From Lactiplantibacillus songbeiensis (GTDB lineage: Bacteria > Bacillota > Bacilli > Lactobacillales > Lactobacillaceae), in assembly GCF_005405125.1 (NCBI RefSeq), contig NZ_BJDL01000003.1, positions 59,806-123,805 of the forward strand: DNA of 64,000 nt, in the 5' to 3' direction. Below, one piece after another: positions 49,816 through 58,853 of this stretch (its first letter is position 1; the number at the start of each line of letters is the position of its first letter). The translations under genes were made by a program, and so were the position numbers. The notes beneath the pieces were generated by a model. The model did no database searches. It had not been told where the DNA came from and worked only from the letters and a program-made list of their open reading frames with translations.

Positions 49816-51870
49816 ATGACGAATCCTTTAAAGATTGATGGTTTTCTCCATGGCGGTGATTACAATCCCGACCAATGGCTTGATCATCCAGAAATTATTG
49901 ATCAAGATTTTAACTACTTCAAAGAAGCTAAATTAAACGCAGTGACACTTGGCATTTTTTCTTGGGCCAAGTTGGAACCCAGTGAAGGGCATTACGACTT
50001 TAGCTGGTTAGATGATATTTTTGATCGAGCTGCGGCGCAAAACACCAAAGTCGTTTTAGCAACCCCGAGTGGGTCACGGCCTCAATGGTTAGCGCAAAAA
50101 TATCCGGAAGTCTTACGGGTCGATGAGAATGGCCAACGCAACCAATATGGTGAACGCCATAATCATTGTTACACTTCGCCAGTTTATCGGGAAAAGGTCC
50201 AACAGATCAACCGGAAGTTAGCCGAACGTTATGGTGATCGCGATAACCTGGTGCTCTGGCATATTTCCAATGAATATGGTGGGCAATGTTATTGTGACCT
50301 TTGCCAAACCGAATTTCGGCGGTGGCTACAAGCTAAGTATCAGACCCTAGATCGGCTGAATCACGCTTATTGGAGTGGCTTTTGGGCGCATACCTATACG
50401 GACTGGAACCAGATCGTGGCGCCAACCCCACACAGTGATGTCGATGTGATGGGCTTAAACCTAGATTGGAAACGGTTTGTCACGGATCGGACGATTGATT
50501 TTTATGAAGCTGAGATTAAGCCATTACGCGAGTTGACACCGAACATCCCAATTACCACGAACTTTATGGGCGGTAATCCGCCAGAATCAGAAGTTTTCAC
50601 CGATTTAGATTATCAAAAGTTTGCTAAGCATGTCGATATCGTCAGCTGGGACTCTTACCCGAACTGGAGTAACGGCTATGAAAGTACCGCGCATCTTGCG
50701 ATGAAGACGGCCTTGATGAACGACATGATGCGTAGTTTGAAGCATGATAACTATTTAATTATGGAAAACACACCCTCGCAAGTCAATTGGCATCCAGTCA
50801 ATCGGGCCAAACGACCGGGCATGCATGAAATGGCCAGTTTACAGGAAATCGCGCATGGTGCGGATTCAGTGATGTATTTCCAATTACATCAATCGCGTGG
50901 GGCTTCGGAGATGTTCCATGGGGCAGTGATTACGAATAATTTGAGTGATCAGACGCGGGCTTTTAAAGATGTGACGCAGGTTGGCAATGACTTACAACGG
51001 TTGCAGGCAGCGCATGATACTCACCGAACGGCTGCTAAAGTTGCGATTGTCTTTGATTATGACAATATGTGGGCGTTAAATGATGCTCGCAATTATGCCG
51101 GGGCGACGAAACACTATTGGGAAACGATTCAAAACCAGTATCAGTATTTTTGGCAGCATGATATTCCGGTTGAGTTAGTGGGCACGGATGCGGACTTAAC
51201 GGCGTTTGACCTCGTGATTGATCCGATGCATTTCATGATGACCACGGTTTTTGCTGCAAAGTTAAAAGCTTATGTGGCGCAAGGCGGTCATCTGGTCGGC
51301 ACGTATATTACCGGTGTCGTTGACCGAGATTTCTTAACTTATCAAGGCGGTTGGTTACCAGATTTACAAGCGGTATATGGCGTTACGGTGACGGAAACGG
51401 ACACGTATTACCCCGAACAGCATAACCAACTCAAAGCTTTTGGACAGACGTATCAGATCAATGATTACAGTGACTTGGTAACGGTCAAGACAGCAGAAGT
51501 CTTGGGCACGTATCAACAAGATTTCTATGCTGGCACGGCTGCTTTAACCAAGCATCAGTTAGGAAAAGGCACCGCGTATTATTTGGCGGCACGGATGGAT
51601 AATGCTGGTTTAGCCGACTTTTATCAACGGGTTGTGGCGGACTTAAACTTAGTACCAGCGATGCCAATTCAAAAGTCGACGGCGGCGGTTAGTATTCAGA
51701 GTCGTGAGAATGACCATGCCAAGTACTACTTTGTGATTAACTTTAGTCATGAACCAGCGACTGTAACCGTTACAGCGCCATTAGCCGATGCGTTGAACGC
51801 CAATCAGCCGGTTAGTGGCGAACAGACACTTGGTGCATATGGTGTGCGGGTCTTTGTAGCAACGAAATAG
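49816..51870 (+). CDS. lacA: Beta-galactosidase, glycoside hydrolase family 42
   Basis: A 684-residue protein started at the ATG at 49816 after GAGTGA; the longer frame would begin upstream of the predicted transcription start. GH42 layout: a TIM barrel opening with IDGFLHGGDYNPDQW, the metal-binding Cys cluster (HNHCYTSP, then CYCDLCQTEF), the acid/base Glu in WHISNEYGG (about 152), the nucleophile Glu in LIMENTPSQVNW (about 317), a trimerisation domain (about 395-600, ending with the motif MHFMMT region and PVELVG) and a small beta domain. It hydrolyses beta-galactosides in the cytoplasm. It is followed after 23 bp by lacS in one operon, so it handles the imported sugar. GH42 enzymes often prefer galacto-oligosaccharides over lactose. 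Confidence 0.92.
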   Translation: MTNPLKIDGFLHGGDYNPDQWLDHPEIIDQDFNYFKEAKLNAVTLGIFSWAKLEPSEGHYDFSWLDDIFDRAAAQNTKVVLATPSGSRPQWLAQKYPEVLRVDENGQRNQYGERHNHCYTSPVYREKVQQINRKLAERYGDRDNLVLWHISNEYGGQCYCDLCQTEFRRWLQAKYQTLDRLNHAYWSGFWAHTYTDWNQIVAPTPHSDVDVMGLNLDWKRFVTDRTIDFYEAEIKPLRELTPNIPITTNFMGGNPPESEVFTDLDYQKFAKHVDIVSWDSYPNWSNGYESTAHLAMKTALMNDMMRSLKHDNYLIMENTPSQVNWHPVNRAKRPGMHEMASLQEIAHGADSVMYFQLHQSRGASEMFHGAVITNNLSDQTRAFKDVTQVGNDLQRLQAAHDTHRTAAKVAIVFDYDNMWALNDARNYAGATKHYWETIQNQYQYFWQHDIPVELVGTDADLTAFDLVIDPMHFMMTTVFAAKLKAYVAQGGHLVGTYITGVVDRDFLTYQGGWLPDLQAVYGVTVTETDTYYPEQHNQLKAFGQTYQINDYSDLVTVKTAEVLGTYQQDFYAGTAALTKHQLGKGTAYYLAARMDNAGLADFYQRVVADLNLVPAMPIQKSTAAVSIQSRENDHAKYYFVINFSHEPATVTVTAPLADALNANQPVSGEQTLGAYGVRVFVATK

Positions 51871-51893
51871 TCAAGTTTAATGGGGTGAAATTG

Positions 51894-53846
51894 ATGGAAG
51901 AAAATGCAAATCAACAAGTTGTGACCAAAAAGAAACTGTCTTGGCATCAAGTGAATGAGGGCGTGGCCTTTGCGTTAGGTAATTTGGGACATTCGGCGTT
52001 TTATGGCGCTTTAAGTACGTATTTTATTGTGTATGTGACGAGTGGGATGTTTAGTGGCTTGCCTGTTAGCATTGCCAACAAGCTGATTGGGTTAATTACT
52101 GGGTTAGTCGTCGTCATTCGTTTAGCAGAAGTCGTCGTTGATCCGATTCTAGGGAATATCGTTGATAATACCGAAACACGCTGGGGCAAGTTTAAACCGT
52201 GGCAAGTCATCGGGAGTGTGGTTAGTTCGATTTTATTAGTCATTATTTTTACCGGAATCTTTGGACTTGCGAAAGTGAACTGGGTCCTGTTCGCGGTAGC
52301 ATTCGTCATTTTATTTATCACGTTGGATATTTTCTACTCCCTAGCCGATGTCTCATATTGGGGCATGGTACCGGCGATTAGTGAAGATAGTCATGCGCGG
52401 GGAATCTTCACCTCGTTAGGCAGTTTCACGGGGTCAATCGGTTGGAATGGTTTGACGATGGTCGTTGTCCCAATCACCACTTATTTCACGTTTATGGCGA
52501 CTGGTAAACACACTCAAGGTCCGCAAGGCTGGTTAGCCTTTGCGATAATCGTTGGGATTGTCGCTATCTTTTCCGCTTTATGTGTGGCCTTTGGGACGAA
52601 AGAAAAGAACAACGTCATTCGCCAAGCCGCTAAGCAAAAGACTTCTATTAAAGATGTGTTCGTCGGGATTGCGAAGAATGATCAGATCTTATGGATTAGT
52701 TTAGCGTACTTGTTATATTCTTTGGCGTACGTGGTCACAAATGGGGTCTTATATTACCTCTTCAAATTCGTAGTTGGGCAACCGGGCGAGTTCTGGATTG
52801 CCGGAGCCGTGGCAACGATTATTGGTTTTGGGACCGCCCCATTATACCCAATCTTAAATCGGTTCATTCCGCGGAAGGTTTTATATGCGGTCGGTCAAGT
52901 ATCGATGATTTTATCTTACTTAATCTTTATTACGGCACATACGAATATGACGTTGTTGATTATCGGCTTGATTTTATTTAACTTTACCTTTGCCCAATTA
53001 GTTGTGGTGCTATCATTAACCGATTCAATCGAATATGGGCAATTAAAGAATGGTAACCGTAATGAAGCCGTCGTCTTAGCGGTTCGCCCAATGTTAGACA
53101 AGATTACCGGGGCGTTCTCCAACGGGATTGTCGGTGCGATTGCCTTAGTTGCCGGGATGACGGGGAGTGCGACCGCCGCAGATATGACGACGCATGACAT
53201 TAATGTGTTCAATGGCTTGGCTTTTTACTTGCCATTAGCTTGCTCGATTCTGTCCTTGTTGGTTTTCATGTTCAAAGTTAAGATTACGGAAACCAGTCAT
53301 GCTGAAATTGTTGATGAACTCCAAGCAAAGTTGGCAGATGGTGATATGAGTATCAGTGATACGGACGCAATGCCAGCTACCGATGCAGCTACGACAACGG
53401 TCTTAGCACCAGTCGATGGTGACGTCTTAGCGTTAACGGATGTGAACAATGGGGTTGATCAAGCGGGCTTACCAGGAACTGGCTTTGCGATTCAACCGAG
53501 CGACGGCCGCATCTATGCGCCATTTGATGGGACCATCAAGTTCACCTTCTCGACGAAGCATACATTTGGGATTATTTCTGAAAATGGCCTTGAAACCATT
53601 ATTCATGCTGGGATTGATACGGTTAATCTCCGTGGGGAAGGTTTTACGACTTATTATCAGGATGGACAAACGGTCCATGCTGGTGATTTGTTATTGACCT
53701 TCGACCGGGATCTGATCCGGCAACATGGGTACAACGATGCCGTGATTACATTTTATACGCAACCTGGTCGATTAACGACTGTTCAGCCAATCGTGCCACA
53801 TGCCGTTAAACATGGGGATGCGGTGATGTCAGTCACACTTAAATAG
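51894..53846 (+). CDS. lacS: Lactose/galactoside permease with C-terminal PTS EIIA domain
   Basis: A 650-residue protein, ATG at 51894, 6 bp after GGGGTG (a GTG at 51885 is in frame but overlaps the ribosome site). The N-terminal 460 residues form a 12-helix GPH (melibiose-type) symporter with DPILGNIVDNTETRWGKFKP, the cation/sugar loop. A linker leads to an EIIA-Glc-like domain (about 495-650) with APVDGDVLALTDV, GRIYAPFDGTIKFTFSTKH and the phosphorylatable His in TIIHAGIDTV. This is the LacS architecture in which HPr-dependent phosphorylation of the EIIA domain adjusts transport. It imports lactose or galactosides in exchange for galactose or protons. It is the second gene of the lac operon. 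Confidence 0.93.
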   Translation: MEENANQQVVTKKKLSWHQVNEGVAFALGNLGHSAFYGALSTYFIVYVTSGMFSGLPVSIANKLIGLITGLVVVIRLAEVVVDPILGNIVDNTETRWGKFKPWQVIGSVVSSILLVIIFTGIFGLAKVNWVLFAVAFVILFITLDIFYSLADVSYWGMVPAISEDSHARGIFTSLGSFTGSIGWNGLTMVVVPITTYFTFMATGKHTQGPQGWLAFAIIVGIVAIFSALCVAFGTKEKNNVIRQAAKQKTSIKDVFVGIAKNDQILWISLAYLLYSLAYVVTNGVLYYLFKFVVGQPGEFWIAGAVATIIGFGTAPLYPILNRFIPRKVLYAVGQVSMILSYLIFITAHTNMTLLIIGLILFNFTFAQLVVVLSLTDSIEYGQLKNGNRNEAVVLAVRPMLDKITGAFSNGIVGAIALVAGMTGSATAADMTTHDINVFNGLAFYLPLACSILSLLVFMFKVKITETSHAEIVDELQAKLADGDMSISDTDAMPATDAATTTVLAPVDGDVLALTDVNNGVDQAGLPGTGFAIQPSDGRIYAPFDGTIKFTFSTKHTFGIISENGLETIIHAGIDTVNLRGEGFTTYYQDGQTVHAGDLLLTFDRDLIRQHGYNDAVITFYTQPGRLTTVQPIVPHAVKHGDAVMSVTLK

Positions 53847-53850
53847 TACT

Positions 53851-53881
53851 AAAAAAGCTAATCGTAATGATTAGCTTTTTT
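53851..53881 (+). terminator. Intrinsic terminator of the lac operon
   Basis: AAAAAAGCTAATC pairs with GATTAGCTTTTTT around 5 nt, 4 bp after the lacS stop. Confidence 0.9.
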
Positions 53882-54014
53882 ATATTGAAATAATTTTTAT
53901 TTATGTCGCAAATATGTTCGTAAAGCCAGTCACCGAACGACTTTCAAACCGCTTAAGGTCACCAACCAGCCCTTAACCGGATTTGACGGTCAGTCCGAAG
54001 CCATGCTAATCTGT

Positions 54015-54028
54015 TAAAAACGTTTACA
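54015..54028 (+). promoter_or_regulatory. cre site ahead of the DUF969 operon
   Basis: TAAAAACGTTTACA matches the cre consensus with one mismatch and lies 56 bp upstream of the DUF969 start. TTTACA inside it could double as a -35, so CcpA control is likely. Confidence 0.7.
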
Positions 54029-54083
54029 ATGATAAAAAAGTAATCATTATCATGAATTAGACGGCTAAAATGGGGGCAGTAAT

Positions 54084-54773
54084 ATGGAATATCTAAAGCT
54101 AATTGGGATCGTCATTATCATCTTGGGCTTCGCATTCAAGTTTGATACAATCGCGGTCGTGATTATTTCGGCGGTGGCGACCGCCTTAGTGGCTGGTATC
54201 TCGGTACCGGACTTATTAACGTTACTAGGTAAAAGTTTTGTGGAGAATCGCGTCGTCTCGTTGTTCTTCTTAACCTTACCGATGATTGGGGTTATTGAAC
54301 GGCACGGTTTAAAACAAGCCGCCGTCAACGCCATCAAAAAATTGAAGAATTTAACACCGGGTCGTATTTTGAATTTATATTTACTGATCCGTGAGGTCGC
54401 TTGTGCCTTTGGGATTACGTTATCCGGGCAAGTTCAATTCGTCCGGCCACTAATTAGTCCAATGGTCCAAGCCGCGGCTGGGGCCCGGGAAAAGTTAACG
54501 CCGAAGCAGATTGACTTGATCAAAGCGCGGTCAGCAGCGACCGATAATTTCGGTAACTTCTACGCTCAGAACCTATTCGTGGCGTCTGGGGGCGTGTTAT
54601 TAATGGCCAGTACGATGAAGTCGCTAGGCCATGCGGTTGAGCCAACCAGTATTGTCCTGTACTCGATTCCAATGGCGGTGATCACGTTTATCATCACGGC
54701 CATCTACAATATACGTTTTGACCGGCAATTTAATGTTAAGCGCAATAAGAAGCAGGCGGACGATAACTGTTAG
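54084..54773 (+). CDS. DUF969 membrane protein
   Basis: A 229-residue protein with GGGGG 7 bp before its ATG. About six hydrophobic helices; DUF969 hallmarks are the opening EYLKLIGIVIIILGFAFKFD, SFVENRVVSLFFLTLPMIG near 50, GITLSGQVQFVRPLISPM near 112 and KARSAATDNFGNFYAQNLF near 148. DUF969 and DUF979 proteins are encoded together and next to pyrrolidone-carboxylate peptidase in many Gram-positives. They are presumed to form a permease, plausibly for pyroglutamate or pyroglutamyl peptides, although this is inferred only from that gene linkage. Here the partner DUF979 gene is displaced 1.6 kb by a TnpB element. Confidence 0.88.
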   Translation: MEYLKLIGIVIIILGFAFKFDTIAVVIISAVATALVAGISVPDLLTLLGKSFVENRVVSLFFLTLPMIGVIERHGLKQAAVNAIKKLKNLTPGRILNLYLLIREVACAFGITLSGQVQFVRPLISPMVQAAAGAREKLTPKQIDLIKARSAATDNFGNFYAQNLFVASGGVLLMASTMKSLGHAVEPTSIVLYSIPMAVITFIITAIYNIRFDRQFNVKRNKKQADDNC

Positions 54774-55018
54774 CTAAAATGTAGTAAAACATGGTGTCTT
54801 ATAGAAAAATGATCATATTATCTAAAGAAAGCAAACATGGAGTTGGATAGTATGAAAATTATTACCACAATGGTAAACCGCCTTTGTATTAATCTTGTAA
54901 AGTAAGTATTGATTGTGTAAATTCAGGATTAGTTTTGAGTTATTATGCTATATTGATTAAGTAACGTAATGAATGATTGTTTACGCTAACTTTTATCGCT
55001 GTCGAGGTGCTTATTAGC

Positions 55019-56170
55019 ATGATTAGAACCCAGAAGGTCAGATTATCTCCTAACAGTCATATGCAGATAGCTCTCAGTAATTTATGTAATTATCGACGCT
55101 ATTGCTGGAACAACGCACTAGCAACCTGGAACGATTTATACGAAGCCCATTGCTTAAGCGCTGACGATAATCCTAGACCTAGTCAATGGCTAGTTCGCAA
55201 TGAATTAGTGGCAAACAAAGCTGACTGGCAATATGGCTTGTCAGCTCGGACCTTACAATTAACCGTTGCTGATTTAGGAATTGCTTGGCAGAACTTTTTT
55301 GATCAAGCTCAACCTAATTGGGGACGGCCAAAGCTCAAATCCAAGCGAGCACCACGCCAAGGCTTCAAAACTGACCGTGCTAAGTTAGTCGCAGGTAAGT
55401 TACGGTTAGATAAGCCATATGGTGTCAAAGATTGGTACGACATTCGCTTCAATAAGCAGGTCGATTTAAGTGGAATCTTAAAGTCCGTTAGTATTTATTG
55501 TGAGAATGGTATTTATTGGGCTTGCTTGAATTTTGAAGTAGCTATTGAACCGAAAATCAAAACTAATCAAGTGACAGCCGTGGATGTGAATGTCGGCCAC
55601 TTGAACTATACGTTAGGTGTGTTAAAAACGCTGCCTCTCAAGTTGGTGCGCTTGTACAACCGGATTAAGTTCTATCAACGTCAATTGGCACGTAAACGTC
55701 AAGTTAATGGGAAACAGGCAACTAAAACGAAAGCCTATCTTGCAACGAAAAACAAGTTGCAACGAGACTATCGTAAAGTTGCCGATTGCCAACACGATCT
55801 GATGCATAAATTCACGACTATACTGGTTACTCAGTTTGATACGATTGTGATTGAAGATTTAGCCGTGAAGAAAATGCAGATGACACATGTCGCATCAAAA
55901 GGCTTACATCGCTCAATGTTTGGATATTTCCGTCAGCTACTAACTTATAAATGTCAATGGTATGGAAAAAAGTTGGTCCTAGCAGATCGACTCTATCCAT
56001 CAACACAACGTTGTTCGGTTTGCGGCTATATCAAACAAGGTGAAGAAAAAGTGGGGTTGCGAGGTAATCAGCGCCATGGTACTCGACATAACGAGTATGA
56101 CTGTTACCATTGTGGGGCTAGACTTGAGCGCGACGAAAACGCCGTGGCTAATTTATTAGCTTTGATTTAA
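55019..56170 (+). CDS. tnpB: TnpB RNA-guided nuclease (OrfB of IS200/IS605 family)
   Basis: A 383-residue protein started at the ATG at 55019, after GAGGTG; the longer frame starts with an unsupported TTG. N-terminal region IRTQKVRLSPNSHMQIALSN is the usual TnpB opening. RuvC I is VTAVDVNVGHLNYT (Asp about 190), RuvC II is TIVIEDLAVKKM (Glu about 280), the zinc finger is CSVCGY...YDCYHCG (two CxxC pairs), and RuvC III is ERDENAVANLL (Asp about 374). All catalytic acids and zinc ligands are present, so it could be an active omega-RNA-guided DNA nuclease. No TnpA is present, so movement would need a helper. Orientation is the same as the host operon. Confidence 0.88.
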   Translation: MIRTQKVRLSPNSHMQIALSNLCNYRRYCWNNALATWNDLYEAHCLSADDNPRPSQWLVRNELVANKADWQYGLSARTLQLTVADLGIAWQNFFDQAQPNWGRPKLKSKRAPRQGFKTDRAKLVAGKLRLDKPYGVKDWYDIRFNKQVDLSGILKSVSIYCENGIYWACLNFEVAIEPKIKTNQVTAVDVNVGHLNYTLGVLKTLPLKLVRLYNRIKFYQRQLARKRQVNGKQATKTKAYLATKNKLQRDYRKVADCQHDLMHKFTTILVTQFDTIVIEDLAVKKMQMTHVASKGLHRSMFGYFRQLLTYKCQWYGKKLVLADRLYPSTQRCSVCGYIKQGEEKVGLRGNQRHGTRHNEYDCYHCGARLERDENAVANLLALI

Positions 56171-56290
56171 AAAATATAAAACGATGGGGCTGGCTTAGCC
56201 CTTAAACTATCATAGCTGGTCAATGTAGTATTCCTAACTAGGAATATTGGAATACCAACGTTATAACGGTAGTAAGCAAAATAAAAGAAA
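56100..56290 (+). ncRNA. Candidate omega RNA/right end of the TnpB element
   Basis: TnpB guide RNAs are made from the 3' end of tnpB and the element right end. Here the 3' region forms two clear hairpins (56187-56201 and 56229-56246), consistent with such a scaffold. The guide would be the next 15-20 nt beyond the true right end, which I cannot place. Confidence 0.35.
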
Positions 56291-56370
56291 GGAAATATGC
56301 AATCTTTCTAAATGTGGAAATCAGTAATGTTTTTCTACATTTCTCCATGTTTTGCATAGCAGGACTAGCA

Positions 56371-57294
56371 ATGACCACATTTATAACTAATTTTCTAGAA
56401 GTCTTCTATGTCCTGATTGGGTTGATTATGCTATTTGCCGGAATTGAATCGTTTCGTGACCGGGAAAATCCCGCGCGAATCGGAACTGGATTGTTTTGGG
56501 TGATTCTGGCGGTAATCTTCGCCGGTGCTAAGTTCTTACCTTATCTGGTGATTGGTATTTTAATCCTAATCTTGGGCCTGTTATCATTATTCAAACAAAT
56601 TAAACCCGGCAATATCAAAGGGATCGATGAAAAAGTTGCCGAAAAATCGGCGCAACGACTTGGCGGCTGGATCTTCATGCCGAGTGTGGTTTTAGCGATT
56701 CTCTCAATCGTGATTGCACAGTTCACGCCATTAGGAGGGCAGATTGGAATTGGCATTTCGTCTGTCGTGGCGCTCATTACGGCTGCCGTGATGACCCGTG
56801 CTAATGCCAATATGACTTATCATGATAGTGAACGAATGGTGCGGTCGATGGGAACAGCGGGTATCTTGCCACAATTATTGGCCATGTTGGGTGCTGTCTT
56901 TACGGCTTCCGGTGTGGGTGAGTTAACGGCTAAAGCCATTTCAGGGGTGTTCCCAGTTGGTAATCATTTGTTAGGAGTGGCGTTATATTGTATTGCCATG
57001 GCCGTCTTCACGATGATTATGGGGAACGGCTTTGCGGCCTTTGCTGTCATTACCGCAGGAATTGGGATTCCATTTGTCGTGGCGCAAGGTGGCGCACCAG
57101 TTGTGGTCGCTGCGCTTGGGATGACGTCGGGGTATTGTGGCACGTTGATGACCCCGATGGCAGCTAACTTTAATTCGCTACCAGTCGCCCTAATGGAAAT
57201 GAAGGATAACTTGGGCGTCATTAATCAACAGGCGCCGGTTGCGATTGTGTTGTTAGTGATTCAGATTGGCTTGATGTATGTGTTAGCATTTTAA
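56371..57294 (+). CDS. DUF979 membrane protein
   Basis: A 307-residue membrane protein if started at the ATG at 56371 ([20 protein letters not shown]), which gives the usual DUF979 N terminus; a longer frame from 56314 begins with sequence that probably belongs to the inserted element. About nine helices are seen, with landmarks [20 protein letters not shown] near 30, [18 protein letters not shown] near 213 and [17 protein letters not shown] near 255. The ribosome site is weak (AGGAC), so insertion of the TnpB element may have altered translation or cut coupling with DUF969. It is the partner of DUF969 in a presumed permease linked to pyroglutamate metabolism. pcp follows after 17 bp. Confidence 0.85.
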   Translation: MTTFITNFLEVFYVLIGLIMLFAGIESFRDRENPARIGTGLFWVILAVIFAGAKFLPYLVIGILILILGLLSLFKQIKPGNIKGIDEKVAEKSAQRLGGWIFMPSVVLAILSIVIAQFTPLGGQIGIGISSVVALITAAVMTRANANMTYHDSERMVRSMGTAGILPQLLAMLGAVFTASGVGELTAKAISGVFPVGNHLLGVALYCIAMAVFTMIMGNGFAAFAVITAGIGIPFVVAQGGAPVVVAALGMTSGYCGTLMTPMAANFNSLPVALMEMKDNLGVINQQAPVAIVLLVIQIGLMYVLAF

Positions 57295-57311
57295 TTTTTG
57301 GAGGTCTTTTG

Positions 57312-57959
57312 ATGAAGATTTTAGTAACTGGCTTTGATCCCTTTGGTGATGATCAGATTAATCCGGCCATTGAAACGGTCAAACGCTTGCCCGACCAAAT
57401 TGCTGGTGCCGCAATCGTTAAGCTAGAAATTCCCACGATTTTTGACCGCTGTGCCGAAGTTGTCCATGCAGCGATTATCAAAGAACAACCGGACTATGTG
57501 TTAGATGTCGGGCAAGCCGGTGGTCGGTATGCATTGACACCAGAACGGGTGGCCATTAACTTCGATGATGGTCGGATTGCGGACAATGCCGGCTTTCAAC
57601 CATTGAACCGACCGATTCATGCTGACGGCGAAGCTGCTTACTTTACGCAGTTACCGGTTAAGGCAATGGCGAAAGCAATTCGCGCTGTTGGACTGCCAAG
57701 TGTGGTCTCAACGACGGCGGGGACGTATGTCTGCAACCACATTATGTACCAGGTTCAGTACATGCGGGCTAAAGAATTCCCGAACTTGAAGGCGGGCTTT
57801 ATCCATATTCCATTCTTACCAGATCAAGTGACCGCTCGACCAAATACACCGGCGTTATCTTTAGCCGATGATGTCCGTGGCCTGACAGCGGCAATTGAAG
57901 CGATTGTTGATCGCGATGGTCGCGGCGATATTGAGACAATCGAAGGTAGCATTGCTTAA
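57312..57959 (+). CDS. pcp: Pyrrolidone-carboxylate peptidase (pyroglutamyl peptidase I)
   Basis: A 215-residue protein, ATG at 57312 after GGAGG; a TTG one codon earlier is in frame. Peptidase family C15: opening [18 protein letters not shown], the catalytic Glu in [10 protein letters not shown] (about 80), the catalytic Cys in [13 protein letters not shown] (about 143) and the His in GFIHIPFLP (about 166), all intact. It removes N-terminal pyroglutamate from peptides in the cytoplasm. It is the last gene of the DUF969-DUF979-pcp operon, which suggests uptake of pyroglutamyl compounds followed by hydrolysis. A cre site at the operon start implies carbon-catabolite control. Confidence 0.94.
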   Translation: MKILVTGFDPFGDDQINPAIETVKRLPDQIAGAAIVKLEIPTIFDRCAEVVHAAIIKEQPDYVLDVGQAGGRYALTPERVAINFDDGRIADNAGFQPLNRPIHADGEAAYFTQLPVKAMAKAIRAVGLPSVVSTTAGTYVCNHIMYQVQYMRAKEFPNLKAGFIHIPFLPDQVTARPNTPALSLADDVRGLTAAIEAIVDRDGRGDIETIEGSIA

Positions 57960-57969
57960 AGCGATAGCT

Positions 57970-58016
57970 AAAATCCTGTTAAAAACTAGTACGCTAGTTT
58001 TTAACAGGATTTTTTG
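57970..58016 (+). terminator. Strong intrinsic terminator
   Basis: A perfect stem of about 19 bp (AAATCCTGTTAAAAACTAG with its complement) around TACG, followed by TTTTTT, after pcp. Confidence 0.93.
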
Positions 58017-58853
58017 GTTACTAGTCAAAGTTGAATCAGGTCATAAGTAAAAACAGCAAGGTGCTGCTATCAAGTGGCTAATCAACAGCCATCCTGTCAA
58101 TAAATACTAGTCCGCAGAACATGTTCGACTAGTCATGATTTATAGCTGGAAAGGTTAAAATTTAGCGCTAGTTTCGTTACCTAACAACTTTGATGACGAA
58201 AAATAGCGACCAATTTTCAGTAAATCGCAATTACGCATTATCAATGTGGGAAAATGGGACCGGTTGAATGCCATTGACGCAGTCTCAATGGTTGAGGCAA
58301 GTCGACCTTTATCTTAGTTATTTAACTTGAAGAATGAATTAGCCCTTTTTTCGAAAAATTTTTTCAAGTAATAAAAAGTTAATTATTTTCTATTATTAAT
58401 AACTATTAAAATTTAGAAATGTTTGAAAAAATGGTTTCATTGATAACCCACCTTATTCAGATACATACAAAGATAGTTGACTGTCGAAACAAACGAATCA
58501 CGTCAGTTTATCGCTGCTTTATCAGCAATATAACCTGTTAGAAGTAGTTTTTATTTTCATGAAAATAAAGCTATTTTAATTTGAGTTTACATTATTACCT
58601 GATAATCACTGATATACCGGCATCTTATTTCTGTGCAAACAAAGTGACTCGCACATTGTTTTATCAGAAAGTGCTAGCAACAAATTAAGTTTTTTATGTT
58701 TCCATATTTTGATTTCAATGATAATATAAGCGATGTCAATGATAATTAACGTGCTAAACAAAGAATGAGCATTATTGTTTGACACAGGAACATTAATTAC
58801 TGAATTGAGTATGTTTATCAAACAGGAAAAGTTTAAGAAAGAAGGCATATATC
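58017..58853 (+). other. Long AT-rich intergenic region ahead of the giant surface protein
   Basis: About 840 bp with no convincing gene. It contains the nested dyad ACTAGTC...GACTAGT (58106-58132) around GAACATGTTC (58117-58126), which resembles the LacI operators at 33988-34035. A small hairpin CCATTG...CAATGG lies at about 58271. Possible promoter hexamers TTGACA-like occur at about 58778, but a matching -10 is not clear. The ribosome site AAGAAAGAAGG precedes the gene at 58854. Confidence 0.4.

Larger units (their letters stand above)
54787..56354 (+). mobile_element. TnpB-only IS200/IS605-family (IS1341-like) element; ends approximate
   Basis: A single tnpB gene with AT-rich flanks occupies the gap between DUF969 and DUF979, which are normally adjacent. 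There is no tnpA transposase. Candidate subterminal hairpins are TTACC-ACAAT-GGTAA (54862-54876) on the left and, on the right, GGGCT-GGCTT-AGCCC (56187-56201) and TATTCC-TAACTA-GGAATA (56229-56246). A 9-bp inverted match AAAACATGG (54787-54795) / CCATGTTTT (56346-56354) sets the outer limits given here but may be chance, since this family lacks terminal inverted repeats. Confidence 0.65.

Noticed and set aside
58606..58848. Minus-strand 80-residue frame in the gap before the giant surface protein
   Set aside because: AT-rich composition alone explains the open frame. No ribosome site and no recognisable motif.
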